A stretch of 55,946 nucleotides of DNA. Source: Candidatus Thiobius zoothamnicola. Its GTDB lineage: Bacteria > Pseudomonadota > Gammaproteobacteria > Chromatiales > Chromatiaceae. The notes below the pieces were generated by a model. The model saw only the letters and a program-made list of their open reading frames with translations, did no database searches and was not told the origin of the DNA. Position 1 is the first letter of the stretch; every line of letters begins with the position of its first letter. Shown piece by piece: positions 9,083 to 19,908 of the stretch. Both the position numbers and the translations under genes were made by a program. The stretch is taken from NCBI GenBank assembly GCA_030826945.1, contig JAPQLC010000027.1:1-55946 (forward strand), in the 5' to 3' direction.

Positions 9083-9544
9083 ATGCAAACCAACCAGCCA
9101 AACATCAATATCCAAGATACTGTCAGCCCTCCTTTATGGCGCATCTTCGCCAGTATGTTTTATGACTTATGGTTGGTGTTGGCCATCTGGCTGATCGGCG
9201 TCACCATTGACACCCTGATCCGGCATGCATTAACTGGCAGCGGATATGTGGGCAACCACCTACTGCTGCAAATGTATTTAGTGATCTCCCCCGGGTTCTT
9301 TTACGCTTGGTTCTGGACGCATGGCGGCCAGACTTTAGGCATGCGTTCTTGGCGCATCCGGGTCATCACAGCCCAAGGCAAAGCACTCAACTGGCGTCAG
9401 GCAAGCACGCGCTACCTGGGTTCAGTACTCTCTTTAGCAACTTTTGGACTCGGTTATTTTTGGGTGCTTTTCAGCAAAGATAAAATGACTTGGCACGATA
9501 AACTCTCTCATACCCGTCTGGTTATGATGCAAAAACGAAAATAA
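9083..9544 (+). CDS. RDD-family membrane protein
   Basis: A membrane protein of 153 residues from this start. Hydrophobic segments lie around residues 20-43, 58-80 and 110-130. RDD features include the polar Asp-containing first helix (FYDLWLVLAIW) and the C-terminal WHDKLSHTRLV, the family's 'DK' signature. RDD proteins are mostly of unknown role; some act in ion exchange. A start 48 bases upstream (9035) would add a basic, non-conserved 16-residue extension, so the ATG at 9083 is preferred; no clear SD decides it. It is divergent from gyrA. Confidence 0.8.
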   Translation: MQTNQPNINIQDTVSPPLWRIFASMFYDLWLVLAIWLIGVTIDTLIRHALTGSGYVGNHLLLQMYLVISPGFFYAWFWTHGGQTLGMRSWRIRVITAQGKALNWRQASTRYLGSVLSLATFGLGYFWVLFSKDKMTWHDKLSHTRLVMMQKRK

Positions 9545-9622
9545 AGGCGTTGTTCCGGACAGCGTCGTTAAAAGTCGCCAGTCCGTCCTGATTTAGAGAG
9601 ACTTAAAATACATATATTTGCA

Positions 9623-9785
9623 TATAATGATTTTCTAAAAACACCGGGACCATTTGACTGACAGATTACAATCATTATATCCTCCCAGCCCAGAACAAAT
9701 ATGAAAGTAGATTATGGCATCCTAAAATGTCACTATTCGCTGATAAATATAAATGTTCCAGCCAAATTCCAACGAGGAGGAGAGA
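9623..9785 (+). promoter_or_regulatory. Promoter and long leader of the cold-shock gene
   Basis: An extremely AT-rich stretch contains TATAAT (9623-9628). The -35 is weak, with no good match 16-18 bases upstream. If it is used, the mRNA would have a leader of about 150 bases before the cold-shock start, the size typical of temperature-sensing cspA leaders. A very strong SD, GAGGAGG (9774-9780), closes the leader. Confidence 0.35.
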
Positions 9786-10010
9786 ATGATGATATCCGGC
9801 ATAGTCAAATGGTTTAACAATGCCAAGGGATATGGTTTCGTCACCCCAGACAGCGGTGAACAGGATGTTTTCGTGCATTTTTCGGCCATTGAGATGGATG
9901 GCTATCGCACGTTAAAGGAAGGTCAACGAGTTGAGTTTGAAGTTGAACAAGGCCCCAAAGGCCTGCATGCGCTTAAGCTATGCTCACCGCAACAACAAGC
10001 GATGGCATAA
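9786..10010 (+). CDS. Cold-shock domain protein (CspA family)
   Basis: A single cold-shock OB-fold domain of 74 residues. It has RNP1 (KGYGFVTP) and RNP2 (DVFVHFSAI), which bind single-stranded nucleic acid, plus the start [15 protein letters not shown]. Such proteins act as RNA chaperones or antiterminators. The start is set by the SD GAGGAGG at 9774-9780; an upstream in-frame ATG at 9753 lies before that SD and would add a non-conserved tail. The exact paralogue (CspA, C, D or E) cannot be assigned. Confidence 0.93.
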   Translation: MMISGIVKWFNNAKGYGFVTPDSGEQDVFVHFSAIEMDGYRTLKEGQRVEFEVEQGPKGLHALKLCSPQQQAMA

Positions 10011-10030
10011 TATCTTTGGCGGCACCGGAA

Positions 10031-10059
10031 ATAGCGCATAAATAACCTTTATGCGCTAT
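10031..10059. terminator. Bidirectional hairpin between csp gene and convergent gene
   Basis: A perfect 12-bp stem, ATAGCGCATAAA/TTTATGCGCTAT, with a 5-base loop lies 21 bases after the cold-shock stop and 61 bases before the end of the convergent gene. No T-run follows on either strand. Its location between convergent genes favours a terminator or 3'-end stabiliser. Confidence 0.5.
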
Positions 10060-10119
10060 CCATCAAGCCGACCAACCCGCTCATCAATACATGTGATATG
10101 TCTCACAACTGAATTGCAT

Positions 10120-10824
10120 TCAACGTGACGGAACGAAACTTTGCACGAGAAAGGGTTTCCCTGGCCCGAAATATTCAATCTCTATTCTACCCATGACATC
10201 ACTTGGCTTACTCGGATTCGGTTCAAGATTATAGTAGTCTGGTCCAAAGATAGTGGCAACCAGTGGATTCACTATTTTTGCAATCGGATTTCCTGACTGA
10301 AAGTCCCAATTATCATGGAGCACGCCAATTTCACCTTTAACTGCGTAGAAATTTCCTTTCTTTTCATAACGTGTCGAACCCATTAAAGCATAACCCACCG
10401 AACCATAAATATAAGCTGCATCACCAGCAGATATTGCGCCGGGTATCGTGGGTATGCTGCTCATTGCATAGAGATTACCGTGTATCGTTCGGCGAAACCT
10501 CAAAGTTTTTCCCAGTTTTTTTAATCGTGCAAAACTATAAGAACCGTCCTGTATATCGATTTCTCCATTAAGGAATTCGTTGACAATTGGAAAATCCGTT
10601 GGTCGTATATTTTTACCATGCCCATCACACATAACGGCTTGATGCGGCATACGAACAATCACATTCTGGTAATCAGGCATAAAATCCTGATCAAACCCAT
10701 CTTGATAGGGATTACGAGGTTGTCCATGTTCGGCAAGATTTGTTATCTCATCATATTGAAGGTCAATATACTCGGAAGCCTGCCAGATCTTCTTTCCCGC
10801 CTCTTCTATCAACGTCCACCCCAT
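10120..10824 (-). CDS. Uncharacterised protein with a colicin-M-like C-terminus
   Basis: A 234-residue protein with no signal peptide. I cannot place it firmly. By eye, residues 134-200 resemble the C-terminal lipid-II phosphatase domain of colicin M: a GD..YIYG strand, a Gly-rich beta region, then D171-N-W173-D174-F175 where colicin M has D226-K-Y228-D229-F230. The catalytic His-Arg (H235, R236 in colicin M) has no counterpart at the expected spacing, so it may be inactive or a different branch. The start is taken at the ATG 2 bases after the upstream lipoprotein stop because GGAG lies 8 bases before it. It is coupled to that lipoprotein gene, as toxin-immunity or substrate-chaperone pairs often are. 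Base composition is more AT-rich than neighbours. Confidence 0.55.
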   Translation of the reverse strand: MGWTLIEEAGKKIWQASEYIDLQYDEITNLAEHGQPRNPYQDGFDQDFMPDYQNVIVRMPHQAVMCDGHGKNIRPTDFPIVNEFLNGEIDIQDGSYSFARLKKLGKTLRFRRTIHGNLYAMSSIPTIPGAISAGDAAYIYGSVGYALMGSTRYEKKGNFYAVKGEIGVLHDNWDFQSGNPIAKIVNPLVATIFGPDYYNLEPNPSKPSDVMGRIEIEYFGPGKPFLVQSFVPSR

Positions 10825-10825
10825 G

Positions 10826-11284
10826 TCATATCTCCACATAGCCGACTACGAGAGTATGGGTTTCAGGTAAATAAAACGCTAATACATCATTCTGATAGAA
10901 TCGGTAATATCCTCCCTGCCTCCCTGTAGTCATCGCATATATGCTGTCTCGTAAAACTTTATTCGATGCGATACATTCAAGAACTCCCCCATATGTTCTT
11001 GACAGTAACCCCATGCCATTTTCAATATCGTCCGGTAATGGAAGTGCCTGCCATGACCAAGCACCTTGTTGCAGAAAATAACTTAATGGTTTCGGTTTTA
11101 TTCGGTAAGCGGCGTAGCCGCACTGAAAAAGTACCCAGCTACTATGCACGACCTGTTCTATTTCAAACTCATCTTGAATAAATGGACGTACCACGCTTTC
11201 TCCACAACCAGGAAGCATACCCACAACCCCTAGCAGTAAAACCAACCGTAACACATAACGAATGCTTCGCTGGCATGCAAACAT
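10826..11284 (-). CDS. Small lipoprotein, partner of the colicin-M-like protein
   Basis: A 152-residue protein starting MFACQRSIRYVLRLVLLLG. The lipoprotein signal ends LPGC, with Cys27 as the lipidated residue, so it should be anchored in a membrane facing the periplasm. A longer reading frame from 11368 would bury the signal peptide and is rejected. No family is recognised. It ends 1 base before the colicin-M-like gene. If that gene is a toxin, this could be an immunity protein, since colicin-M immunity proteins act in the periplasm; that is inference from order and location only. Confidence 0.6.
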   Translation of the reverse strand: MFACQRSIRYVLRLVLLLGVVGMLPGCGESVVRPFIQDEFEIEQVVHSSWVLFQCGYAAYRIKPKPLSYFLQQGAWSWQALPLPDDIENGMGLLSRTYGGVLECIASNKVLRDSIYAMTTGRQGGYYRFYQNDVLAFYLPETHTLVVGYVEI

Positions 11285-11377
11285 CAATAAACACCTACGA
11301 AAATCAGTGATGGAGAAACAACCATGTCGCCACAAATCACTGGCGCATAAAACCCGTAAGAATGGCATTATTGTTTT

Positions 11378-12130
11378 TCAATTGACGACATATTTTGAAG
11401 GGAAATTAACGACTTTCTCATATAGCATCTCGCCATTATCAATCAGCGCACAAGCACGGTCAGCATACCATTCACCTAACACATACCGCTTCGCTGGCTG
11501 ACCGTCTGGCAACATTATGTGATGAACCCTGGGTCGATGAGTGTGGCCATGAATCAGTTGGGTAACGCGATATTTCTGCAGATAGCGCATCACCGTTTGC
11601 ACATTCGCATCCATGATATCAGCTGCTGTAGAGCCTGTTTTTTCACGACTGAGTTGGCGATAAGTGGCCGCCATTTTACGCCGTGAGACAAGCGATTTAC
11701 GCAGCATCAACCATTGAAACAGCGGGTTACGCAAAGTACGCCGGGCCTTCTGATAGGCCACATCATCCGTGCATAAAAGATCGCCATGCATCAGCAAAGT
11801 TGGCTGACCGGCAATCATGACGCGATAGCAATCCGGTAATAATTTAGCGCCTGTCTGGTGCATGAAACGCTTGCCAAGCAAAAAATCACGATTACCGCGT
11901 TGCAGGTAGAGCGATACACCCCGTGACGTTAATGCCTGAAAGGCACAGCGTATCTGATCGGCTAAAGGTGCATCATCATCATCGCCAACCCAAGCATCAA
12001 ACAAGTCTCCCAACACATATAAGTTGTCACCCACTGATAGATAACTTTGTAAAAAATGCATCAGGAGATCAATCGTATCCGGTCGGTCACTGGATAAATG
12101 CAAATCGGCAATAAAAATATTCAACGCCAC
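11378..12130 (-). CDS. lpxH: UDP-2,3-diacylglucosamine pyrophosphatase LpxH
   Basis: Lipid A pathway enzyme that hydrolyses UDP-2,3-diacylglucosamine to lipid X and UMP at the inner-membrane surface. The calcineurin-like metallophosphoesterase signature is complete: IADLHL, GDLFDAWVGDD, RGNRDF, MHGD and HGHTHRP. From this start it has 250 residues, near the family's usual 240. GTG is chosen because TTTGGAG lies 9 bases upstream and it aligns with the normal LpxH beginning; an ATG at 12151 would add seven residues and lies upstream of that SD. Confidence 0.94.
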   Translation of the reverse strand: MALNIFIADLHLSSDRPDTIDLLMHFLQSYLSVGDNLYVLGDLFDAWVGDDDDAPLADQIRCAFQALTSRGVSLYLQRGNRDFLLGKRFMHQTGAKLLPDCYRVMIAGQPTLLMHGDLLCTDDVAYQKARRTLRNPLFQWLMLRKSLVSRRKMAATYRQLSREKTGSTAADIMDANVQTVMRYLQKYRVTQLIHGHTHRPRVHHIMLPDGQPAKRYVLGEWYADRACALIDNGEMLYEKVVNFPSKYVVN

Positions 12131-12249
12131 GATGTTCGACTCCAAAGACAATCAAAAGCATCCGTCATAAGGCTTAGCCACCATTCACGACCAATGAGAT
12201 TTTTTGGTATCCTGACAGCAGGTCAAAACCTACTTAGGGAGATAGGATA

Positions 12250-12462
12250 ATGAATCCCCAGCTTACACCAACCACCTTGGCGGCCAACGGCTCTTTCAGC
12301 TCACTCGCCAGCTCCATCGTCAATGTTGGCGTAACCACAAAAGCTTTCGTGGTCGCCCATGCGTTAGGTACCGCTTTCGCCAGTGGTGCCATCGTTGGCA
12401 TGTTGGCTTACCACCAACTACGCAAGCGGTCTAAAAAAGATACGCAGGAAGCCGCTACCTGA
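12250..12462 (+). CDS. Small single-pass membrane protein of unknown function
   Basis: A 70-residue protein preceded by a clear SD (AGGGAGA, 12236-12242). It has a Ser/Thr/Ala-rich N-terminus, one membrane segment (about residues 33-55, AFVVAHALGTAFASGAIVGM), and a basic tail (LRKRSKK). I recognise no family. It sits alone between lpxH (divergent) and xerD (convergent). The SD and clean membrane topology argue for a real gene. Confidence 0.6.
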   Translation: MNPQLTPTTLAANGSFSSLASSIVNVGVTTKAFVVAHALGTAFASGAIVGMLAYHQLRKRSKKDTQEAAT

Positions 12463-12514
12463 CAAAATCAGCCATTAACATTCACCCTACCTCATTGAGA
12501 TTGTGGCTACGCTG

Positions 12515-12541
12515 TCAGGCGATGTTGCTCAAATCGTCTGA
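12515..12541. terminator. Hairpin between convergent small gene and xerD
   Basis: TCAGGCGAT (12515-12523) pairs with ATCGTCTGA (12533-12541), a 9-bp stem with one G-U pair and a 9-base loop, lying between two convergent genes. There is no T-run. It is a possible bidirectional terminator. Confidence 0.35.
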
Positions 12542-12584
12542 CTCCCTGTCCACCAATCGCACTGACCTCTAACATTGCAAAGCT

Positions 12585-13487
12585 TCAAGCACGCGGATGG
12601 TGCTGGCTATACAAGACTTTCAAACGCTCCTGTGCCACATGCGTGTAAATTTGCGTGGTGGATAATGAGCTATGTCCGAGCAGCAATTGCACCACGCGCA
12701 GATCCGCACCATGGTTGACCAAGTGGGTGGCGAACGCATGACGCAAGGTATGGGGCGACAATCGGTGAGCAACAATGCCAGCCGATTTGGCATGATGTTT
12801 AATGCGATGCCAAAAGGCTTGGCGGGTCATACCGCCGCCTCGACGCGTCGGAAAAAAAGCATTGCAGGGTTGCCCCTTCAATAAGTCGAACCGCTCATTG
12901 TCGGCAAATCGCTTGATCCAGTTAATCGCTTCATCCCCCATGGGAATCAAGCGTTCCTTATCACCCTTGCCCACAATGCGCACCAGACCTTGCGTCAGAC
13001 TGATTTGGTCAGGGCCTATGCCGACTAATTCACTGACTCTTAAACCAGTTGCATACAACAACTCCAGCATACAACGGTCCCGTACGCCCTCAGGCGTTTG
13101 TAAGTTCGGTGCCGCCAATAAGTTTTCAACATCAGTCTCGCTTAATGTTTTGGGCAGACCCCGGCCCAGTTTCGGTGCTTCAATTAACGCTGTCGGATCT
13201 TCAACCACCCAACCTTCACGAACCGCTAATTGATAAAACTGGCGCAAGCTGGATAATCGGCGCGCGCTGGTGCGCGCTTTGATCTGCTGGTCAACCAGAC
13301 TGGCCAGGTAACCCAATAAGTGATCCCGCCCAACCTCCTGCAAAGAAATGCTGAATGTTTCATTCAACCAAGCGGCGGCATGACGCAAATCGGATTGGTA
13401 AGAGGCGAGTGTGTTGGCTGAAAGACCACGCTCCACCCAAATAATATCGGCGAAGCGCGCGATGAGATTCTGACTGTCTTCGATCAT
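12585..13487 (-). CDS. xerD: Site-specific tyrosine recombinase XerD
   Basis: Resolves chromosome dimers at dif together with XerC and FtsK. The 300-residue protein has an N-terminal SAM-like core-binding domain (about 5-90) and a C-terminal catalytic domain with all active residues: R150 (TGLRVSEL), K174, H246 and R249 (SPHTLRHAFATHL), H272 (LGHSSLSTTQIYTH) and nucleophile Y281. The C-terminal SQHHPRA is the XerD-type ending rather than XerC. Only 4 bases separate it from dapE upstream on the same strand. Confidence 0.95.
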   Translation of the reverse strand: MIEDSQNLIARFADIIWVERGLSANTLASYQSDLRHAAAWLNETFSISLQEVGRDHLLGYLASLVDQQIKARTSARRLSSLRQFYQLAVREGWVVEDPTALIEAPKLGRGLPKTLSETDVENLLAAPNLQTPEGVRDRCMLELLYATGLRVSELVGIGPDQISLTQGLVRIVGKGDKERLIPMGDEAINWIKRFADNERFDLLKGQPCNAFFPTRRGGGMTRQAFWHRIKHHAKSAGIVAHRLSPHTLRHAFATHLVNHGADLRVVQLLLGHSSLSTTQIYTHVAQERLKVLYSQHHPRA

Positions 13488-13491
13488 CCCA

Positions 13492-14622
13492 TTATTGGAG
13501 CAGTAATTTCTCCATCAAACGCTCGTAAATCAACGACAATTGATCCAATGCCTGAATATCCACGCATTCGTTGACTTTGTGAATCGTCGCATTACATGGG
13601 CCAAGCTCAATGACCTGAGCGCCACTCGGCGCAATAAAGCGCCCATCCGAAGTACCACCCGCCGTGGATAATTGCGTCGGGTAGCCAGTAATCTCATGAA
13701 TCGCGGCTTGTGTGGCGGCGACAAGCTCCCCTGTCGCCGTCAGAAAGGGTTCGCCGGACAAATTCCACGCGAGTTCATATTGCAAGGCATGGCGCTCCAA
13801 CAATTCGGTGATCTCACGCTCAATCCGGTGGTGGTCGGTTTCAGTGGAATAACGCAGGTTGAATATCACCTCCAACGTTCCAGGAACCACGTTAGTTGCA
13901 CCGGTACCCGCCTGAATATTGGAGATTTGGAAACTCGTCGGCGGAAAATGCACATTGCCAGCATCCCACTTCACACCAACCAGTTCAGCCAGCGCAGGTG
14001 CGGCAAGATGCACCGGATTACTGGCCAAATGCGGATAAGCCACATGGCCCTGCACGCCCTTTATCGTCAAATGACCATTGAGAGAACCCCGTCGGCCATT
14101 TTTCACCACATCACCGACTTTATCCGTTGAAGAAGGCTCGCCAACCAAACACCAATCAATCCTCTCGTTTTGATCCTGCAAAGCCTGCATGACTTTAACA
14201 GTACCGTTCACCGCCGGGCCTTCTTCATCACTGGTGATCAAATAAGCCATTGAACCAACATGCTTCGGGTGATTGTTGACGAAGCGTTCCGTGGCAGTGA
14301 TCATCGCCGCCAACGAACCCTTCATGTCCGCCGCTCCACGGCCATATAAAAAACCCTCCCGGATTTCAGGCTCAAACGGATCCGATTGCCATTGCCCGAC
14401 CGGGCCAGGCGGCACAACATCCGTATGACCGGCGAAGCAAAATAGCGGCTTGACTTGACCACGACGCGCCCAGACATTCTCCACATCGCCAAACCGCATC
14501 GGTTTAACGTCAAAACCACAATGATCCAAACGCTCCATCATCAAGGATTGGCAACCGGCATCAGCAGGCGTCACCGACTTGCGCCGAATCAGCTCAATCG
14601 CCAGCTTAAGAGTTTCAGACAT
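13492..14622 (-). CDS. dapE: Succinyl-diaminopimelate desuccinylase
   Basis: Lysine and diaminopimelate biosynthesis: cleaves N-succinyl-LL-DAP to LL-DAP and succinate. This M20 di-zinc hydrolase of 376 residues carries [11 protein letters not shown] (metal His), GRGAADMKG (bridging Asp), [10 protein letters not shown] (catalytic Glu and metal Glu) and GGTSDGRF. The start is taken at the ATG that forms TGATG with the stop of the upstream gene; a GTG one codon earlier is equally possible. The yffB-dapE order matches E. coli. Confidence 0.95.
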   Translation of the reverse strand: MSETLKLAIELIRRKSVTPADAGCQSLMMERLDHCGFDVKPMRFGDVENVWARRGQVKPLFCFAGHTDVVPPGPVGQWQSDPFEPEIREGFLYGRGAADMKGSLAAMITATERFVNNHPKHVGSMAYLITSDEEGPAVNGTVKVMQALQDQNERIDWCLVGEPSSTDKVGDVVKNGRRGSLNGHLTIKGVQGHVAYPHLASNPVHLAAPALAELVGVKWDAGNVHFPPTSFQISNIQAGTGATNVVPGTLEVIFNLRYSTETDHHRIEREITELLERHALQYELAWNLSGEPFLTATGELVAATQAAIHEITGYPTQLSTAGGTSDGRFIAPSGAQVIELGPCNATIHKVNECVDIQALDQLSLIYERLMEKLLLQ

Positions 14623-14978
14623 CACCTCTGTTCCTCCGGAAAAATACGGGCATATTGCTCCGGTTTAAAACCCACATGAATCATCTCCGCATGCTCCAAT
14701 ACAGGACGTTTGATGATGCTGCTCATGTCCAACATCAATTGCATCGCGGCGGCCTCATCCAAATGGTCTTTTATCGCCGGAGAAACCTTGCGCCAAGTTG
14801 CGCTGCGGCGGTTCAACAAAACCTCCCAACCGACCTGGCTGATCCAACGCCTTAGCCTGGTGTCATCAATCCCAGCCTTTTTATAATCGTGAAACTGGTA
14901 ATCAATCTTTCGCTCGGCAAGCCAAACCCGCGCTTTTTTAATCGTGTCGCAATTGGGAATACCGTATAACACCGTCAT
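14622..14978 (-). CDS. ArsC/Spx-like reductase-fold protein (YffB family)
   Basis: A 118-residue thioredoxin-fold protein of the ArsC superfamily. It begins [17 protein letters not shown] with a single active-site-position Cys and has the family's IIKRPVL stretch, which binds the substrate loop in ArsC relatives. The YffB subgroup commonly sits next to dapE, as here. Its biological role is unsettled, and arsenate reductase activity should not be assumed. It overlaps dapE by one to four bases, so translation is coupled. Confidence 0.85.
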   Translation of the reverse strand: MTVLYGIPNCDTIKKARVWLAERKIDYQFHDYKKAGIDDTRLRRWISQVGWEVLLNRRSATWRKVSPAIKDHLDEAAAMQLMLDMSSIIKRPVLEHAEMIHVGFKPEQYARIFPEEQR

Positions 14979-15018
14979 ATCACATCATCCGGTAAAGTGA
15001 ATCCGCCGCGCAGACGCA

Positions 15019-15840
15019 TCAGATATTGCGCAACAACGCATTGATGCCAACTTTGGCACGGGTTTTTTCATCGACCCGTTTGACAATCACCGCGCAATAC
15101 AAGCTGTATTTTCCATCCGCAGACGGCAAATTGCCGGCTACCACGACAGAACCGGCAGGCACCCGACCATACAGCACCGTATCATTCTCGCGGTCATAAA
15201 TACGGGTTGATTGACCAATGTAGACGCCCATGGAAATGACCGAACCTTCCTCGACGATAACGCCCTCCACAATCTCCGAACGCGCACCAATGAAGCAATT
15301 ATCCTCAATAATCGTGGGTGCGGCCTGCAAAGGCTCCAACACGCCGCCGATGCCGACACCGCCCGACAGATGAACGTTCTTGCCAATTTGCGCACAGGAG
15401 CCAACGGTGGCCCAGGTATCCACCATCGCGCCTGAATCGACATAAGCCCCGATATTCACATAAGACGGCATCAACACGACACCGGAAGCGATATAAGAGC
15501 CTTGTCTGGCCGTCGCTGGAGGCACAACCCTGACACCGCCTTCGCGGAACTCACGCGAATTGGAATCCGCATATTTGGACGGCACTTTGTCATAGTAATT
15601 GGTGAAGCCGCCCTTGATGAAGTCGTTATCGTTGATGCGGAAAGAAAGCAACACCGCCTTCTTGATCCATTCATTCACAACCCAGTCGCCGTCGCGTTTC
15701 TCCGCGACCCGGATTTCGCCCCGATCAAGCTGGCTGATCGCATCCATCACGGCATCACGCACATTCGTATCAACGTTACGCGGCGTAATATCCGCGCGCT
15801 TCTCAAAAGCCTCCGTAATGACTGTCTGTATATCGCTCAT
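15019..15840 (-). CDS. dapD: 2,3,4,5-tetrahydropyridine-2,6-dicarboxylate N-succinyltransferase
   Basis: Transfers succinyl from succinyl-CoA to tetrahydrodipicolinate, the step that commits the succinylase branch of DAP/lysine synthesis; DapE acts later in the same branch. The 273-residue protein has an N-terminal helical domain and a left-handed beta-helix of hexapeptide repeats ([32 protein letters not shown]). It matches the family length of 274. It lies 40 bases upstream of the yffB-like gene on the same strand, giving a dapD-yffB-dapE-xerD run. Confidence 0.97.
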   Translation of the reverse strand: MSDIQTVITEAFEKRADITPRNVDTNVRDAVMDAISQLDRGEIRVAEKRDGDWVVNEWIKKAVLLSFRINDNDFIKGGFTNYYDKVPSKYADSNSREFREGGVRVVPPATARQGSYIASGVVLMPSYVNIGAYVDSGAMVDTWATVGSCAQIGKNVHLSGGVGIGGVLEPLQAAPTIIEDNCFIGARSEIVEGVIVEEGSVISMGVYIGQSTRIYDRENDTVLYGRVPAGSVVVAGNLPSADGKYSLYCAVIVKRVDEKTRAKVGINALLRNI

Positions 15841-16001
15841 GAATTTGATTCCTGTTCTCAGAAAATGACATTTTTGGTATGGATCCGAGCAATTTTACAG
15901 ACTTTTTAAGAAACGCGCTTTGCCCTATCCGCCCCAACCAACCCCGAATGAGTTCAAGCAACCCGCTACCAATCACAACCTGAATTAAGTCCACACAGAG
16001 A

Positions 16002-16201
16002 TTGACTGCCACTGATCTGAACGATAAAATCGCTGCCCTTTGATCTGTTGCTCCGCTGCCTCGGCGTTCAATGCCTGATACCTCAAACCTTGCGGATAAC
16101 AGACAGGGGAGTTGCCATTCTCCTCTTAACACAGTGGGGCGGGAATAAAAATTTCCTCCGACTATCGACTTGATTTCGACTGAATTTGGAGAATTGTGCT
16201 C
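16002..16201 (+). promoter_or_regulatory. rplU promoter and 170-base leader
   Basis: TTGACT (16002-16007), 17-base spacer, TAAAAT (16025-16030): a near-consensus sigma-70 promoter. The mRNA would carry about 165 untranslated bases, long for a ribosomal-protein gene. A small stem (GGGGAG with CTCCTC, one G-U) lies in it, and SD GGAGA is at 16188-16192. The leader could host autoregulation by L21, but that is inference. The remainder of 15841-16001 shows no feature beyond being upstream of dapD. Confidence 0.5.
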
Positions 16202-16516
16202 ATGTATGCGGTAATCCAGACCGGGGGTAAGCAATATCGCGTATCCGAAGGTGCCAGTTTGCGCGTGGAAAAGTTGTCAGCGGCTGAAGGCGACACCATT
16301 GAATTGGATAAGGTGCTCATGATCACGGATAATGACGAGGTCAAAATCGGTGCGCCTTATGTTGAAGGCGGCAAAGTGACCGCTACCGTGAAATCGCATG
16401 GTCGCGGCGATAAAATCCGTATTATCAAATTCCGCCGACGCAAACATCATATGAAGCGTCAAGGCCATCGTCAGCATTACACAGAAATTGAAATCACCGG
16501 CATTAACGCAGGTTGA
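16202..16516 (+). CDS. rplU: 50S ribosomal protein L21
   Basis: A 104-residue L21 starting [17 protein letters not shown], with the conserved [19 protein letters not shown] segment that contacts 23S rRNA. The ATG is set by homology; a GTG two codons earlier is in frame but gives worse SD spacing. It is the first gene of rplU-rpmA, and obgE follows further downstream, as in many bacteria. Confidence 0.97.
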   Translation: MYAVIQTGGKQYRVSEGASLRVEKLSAAEGDTIELDKVLMITDNDEVKIGAPYVEGGKVTATVKSHGRGDKIRIIKFRRRKHHMKRQGHRQHYTEIEITGINAG

Positions 16517-16528
16517 GGAGCATAGAAA

Positions 16529-16786
16529 ATGGCACATAAAAAAGCAGGCGGCAGTTCCCGTAACGGTCGCGATTCTGAATCCAAACGCCTTGGCGTGAAA
16601 AAATTCGGCGGTCAAAAAGTGGCGGCTGGCAACATTCTGGTGCGCCAGCGCGGTACCAAAATGCATGCAGGCGCCAATGTCGGGTGCGGTAAAGACCACA
16701 CCCTATACGCCAAAACCGATGGCATTGTGAAATTCCAAATTAAAGGCGTTAAAAAACGTCAATTCATCAATGTAGTCGCCGCCTGA
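16529..16786 (+). CDS. rpmA: 50S ribosomal protein L27
   Basis: An 85-residue L27 starting [20 protein letters not shown]; its N-terminal tail reaches the peptidyl-transferase centre. It lies 12 bases after rplU with a GAGGAG-type SD and is followed by a strong terminator. Confidence 0.98.
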   Translation: MAHKKAGGSSRNGRDSESKRLGVKKFGGQKVAAGNILVRQRGTKMHAGANVGCGKDHTLYAKTDGIVKFQIKGVKKRQFINVVAA

Positions 16787-16808
16787 TCAGCGATGCACCT
16801 TGTGGATT

Positions 16809-16835
16809 GAAAGCCCCGTCTGTGACGGGGCTTTC
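16809..16835 (+). terminator. Rho-independent terminator after rpmA
   Basis: A perfect 12-bp stem, GAAAGCCCCGTC/GACGGGGCTTTC, with a 3-base TGT loop sits 22 bases past the rpmA stop. The GC-rich core ends in CTTTCT, a short U-tract on the plus strand. Confidence 0.85.
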
Positions 16836-16874
16836 TGCGTTGTGCCAAATCAGGCTGATGTTATACTTCGGCCT

Positions 16875-17162
16875 ATGAGCACGATTACATTCGATACCTT
16901 GAAGTTTGCCCGTCGCCTGAAAGAAGCGGGTGTGCCTGAAAAACACGCTGAAGCGGAAGCAGATGCTTTAGCCGAAATCTTTGAATTACACGCCAAAGAT
17001 TTGTCTACCAAGGGCAATCTACAGCAGGTAAAAATGGAACTCAGCACCGAAATACAAGCGGTTAAAACTGAGCTACAAGCCGACATGCGTTTACTCAAAT
17101 GGATGCTGGCTTTGGTGGTTATCACTACGGTTATTCCTGCGTTGAAATCGCTGTTGGGCTGA
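16875..17162 (+). CDS. DUF1640 coiled-coil membrane protein
   Basis: A 95-residue protein with the DUF1640 signature ARRLKEAGVPEKHAEAEADALAEI, a coiled coil (about 35-72), and a C-terminal membrane helix (LLKWMLALVVITTVIPAL). Bacterial members resemble mitochondrial CCDC90/MCUR1 proteins but have no settled function. The ATG at 16875 is chosen because a longer frame begins inside the rpmA terminator. It forms an isolated unit between two similar terminators, wedged between rpmA and obgE, which are usually adjacent. Confidence 0.8.
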   Translation: MSTITFDTLKFARRLKEAGVPEKHAEAEADALAEIFELHAKDLSTKGNLQQVKMELSTEIQAVKTELQADMRLLKWMLALVVITTVIPALKSLLG

Positions 17163-17197
17163 CGCCACCTGATTGATGACAAATTTTGTGGATCATA

Positions 17198-17224
17198 AAG
17201 CCTCGTCCATGGCGGGGCTTTTTT
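17198..17224 (+). terminator. Rho-independent terminator after DUF1640 gene
   Basis: An 8-bp stem, AAGCCTCG/CGGGGCTT (one G-U pair), with a 7-base loop, followed by TTTTTT. Together with the preceding TGTGGAT it closely resembles the rpmA terminator 389 bases upstream. Confidence 0.85.
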
Positions 17225-17267
17225 GTTTGTACGCCAGCAACAAAACTCTGATGGCATAACCAGAAAC

Positions 17268-17567
17268 ATGGCTGACTCCTCCAACCTGTCTCAATCCAGA
17301 CAATACCTGAAAACCCTTTATCAACAGGATAATCGTCCCTGGGTAGTGGCTTTTTCCGGCGGTAAAGACTCAACGCTGGTCTTGCAACTGATTTGTGAGA
17401 TGCTGCTGGAGTTGGGCGAACAAGCCAACAAAAAGATTTTCGTTATCTCATCAGATACCCGCGTTGAAGCCCCCAACGTCAGTGCCTATTTAGCACGCGC
17501 CATCCAGGCTTTGCGTGACTACGCCAAGCTCAGCAACATTATGAAAAAAGGTGTGTTTTTAAGGTGA
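17268..17567 (+). pseudogene. dndC: Truncated dndC (DNA phosphorothioation sulfurtransferase) remnant
   Basis: A 99-residue reading frame matches only the N-terminus of DndC, the PAPS-reductase-like enzyme of the Dnd phosphorothioation system (normally about 500 residues). It has the P-loop SGGKDST (30-36) in PWVVAFSGGKDST and the following VISSDTRVEAPNVSAYL. It breaks off after about residue 86 into an unrelated tail (KLSNIMKKGVFLR). The Cys residues of the Fe-S region and the rest of the domain are absent, and no dndB, D or E lies nearby. Its end runs into the obgE ribosome-binding site. It is most likely the debris of a lost dnd island. Confidence 0.7.
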
Positions 17568-19750
<2,183 letters not shown>

Positions 19751-19908
19751 CAAACTGTTGAAATATAAAATACGCAGAATGGCCTCACATCCAACTGACA
19801 GGCTCACGAAACTCCCTTAGCAATCGACTGTTTGTCAGCCAATACAACACACCATAGAATGGCCGCCACCGATTAATCTCCTTCATCACTTAACCAGAAT
19901 CCACTGCC

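Noticed and set aside
11285..11368. Longer start for the lipoprotein gene
   Set aside because: It would bury the lipoprotein signal peptide behind 28 residues with no SD advantage.
15803..16234. 143-codon minus-strand frame between dapD and rplU
   Set aside because: It runs across the rplU start and its near-consensus promoter and overlaps the dapD start; no SD or family likeness.
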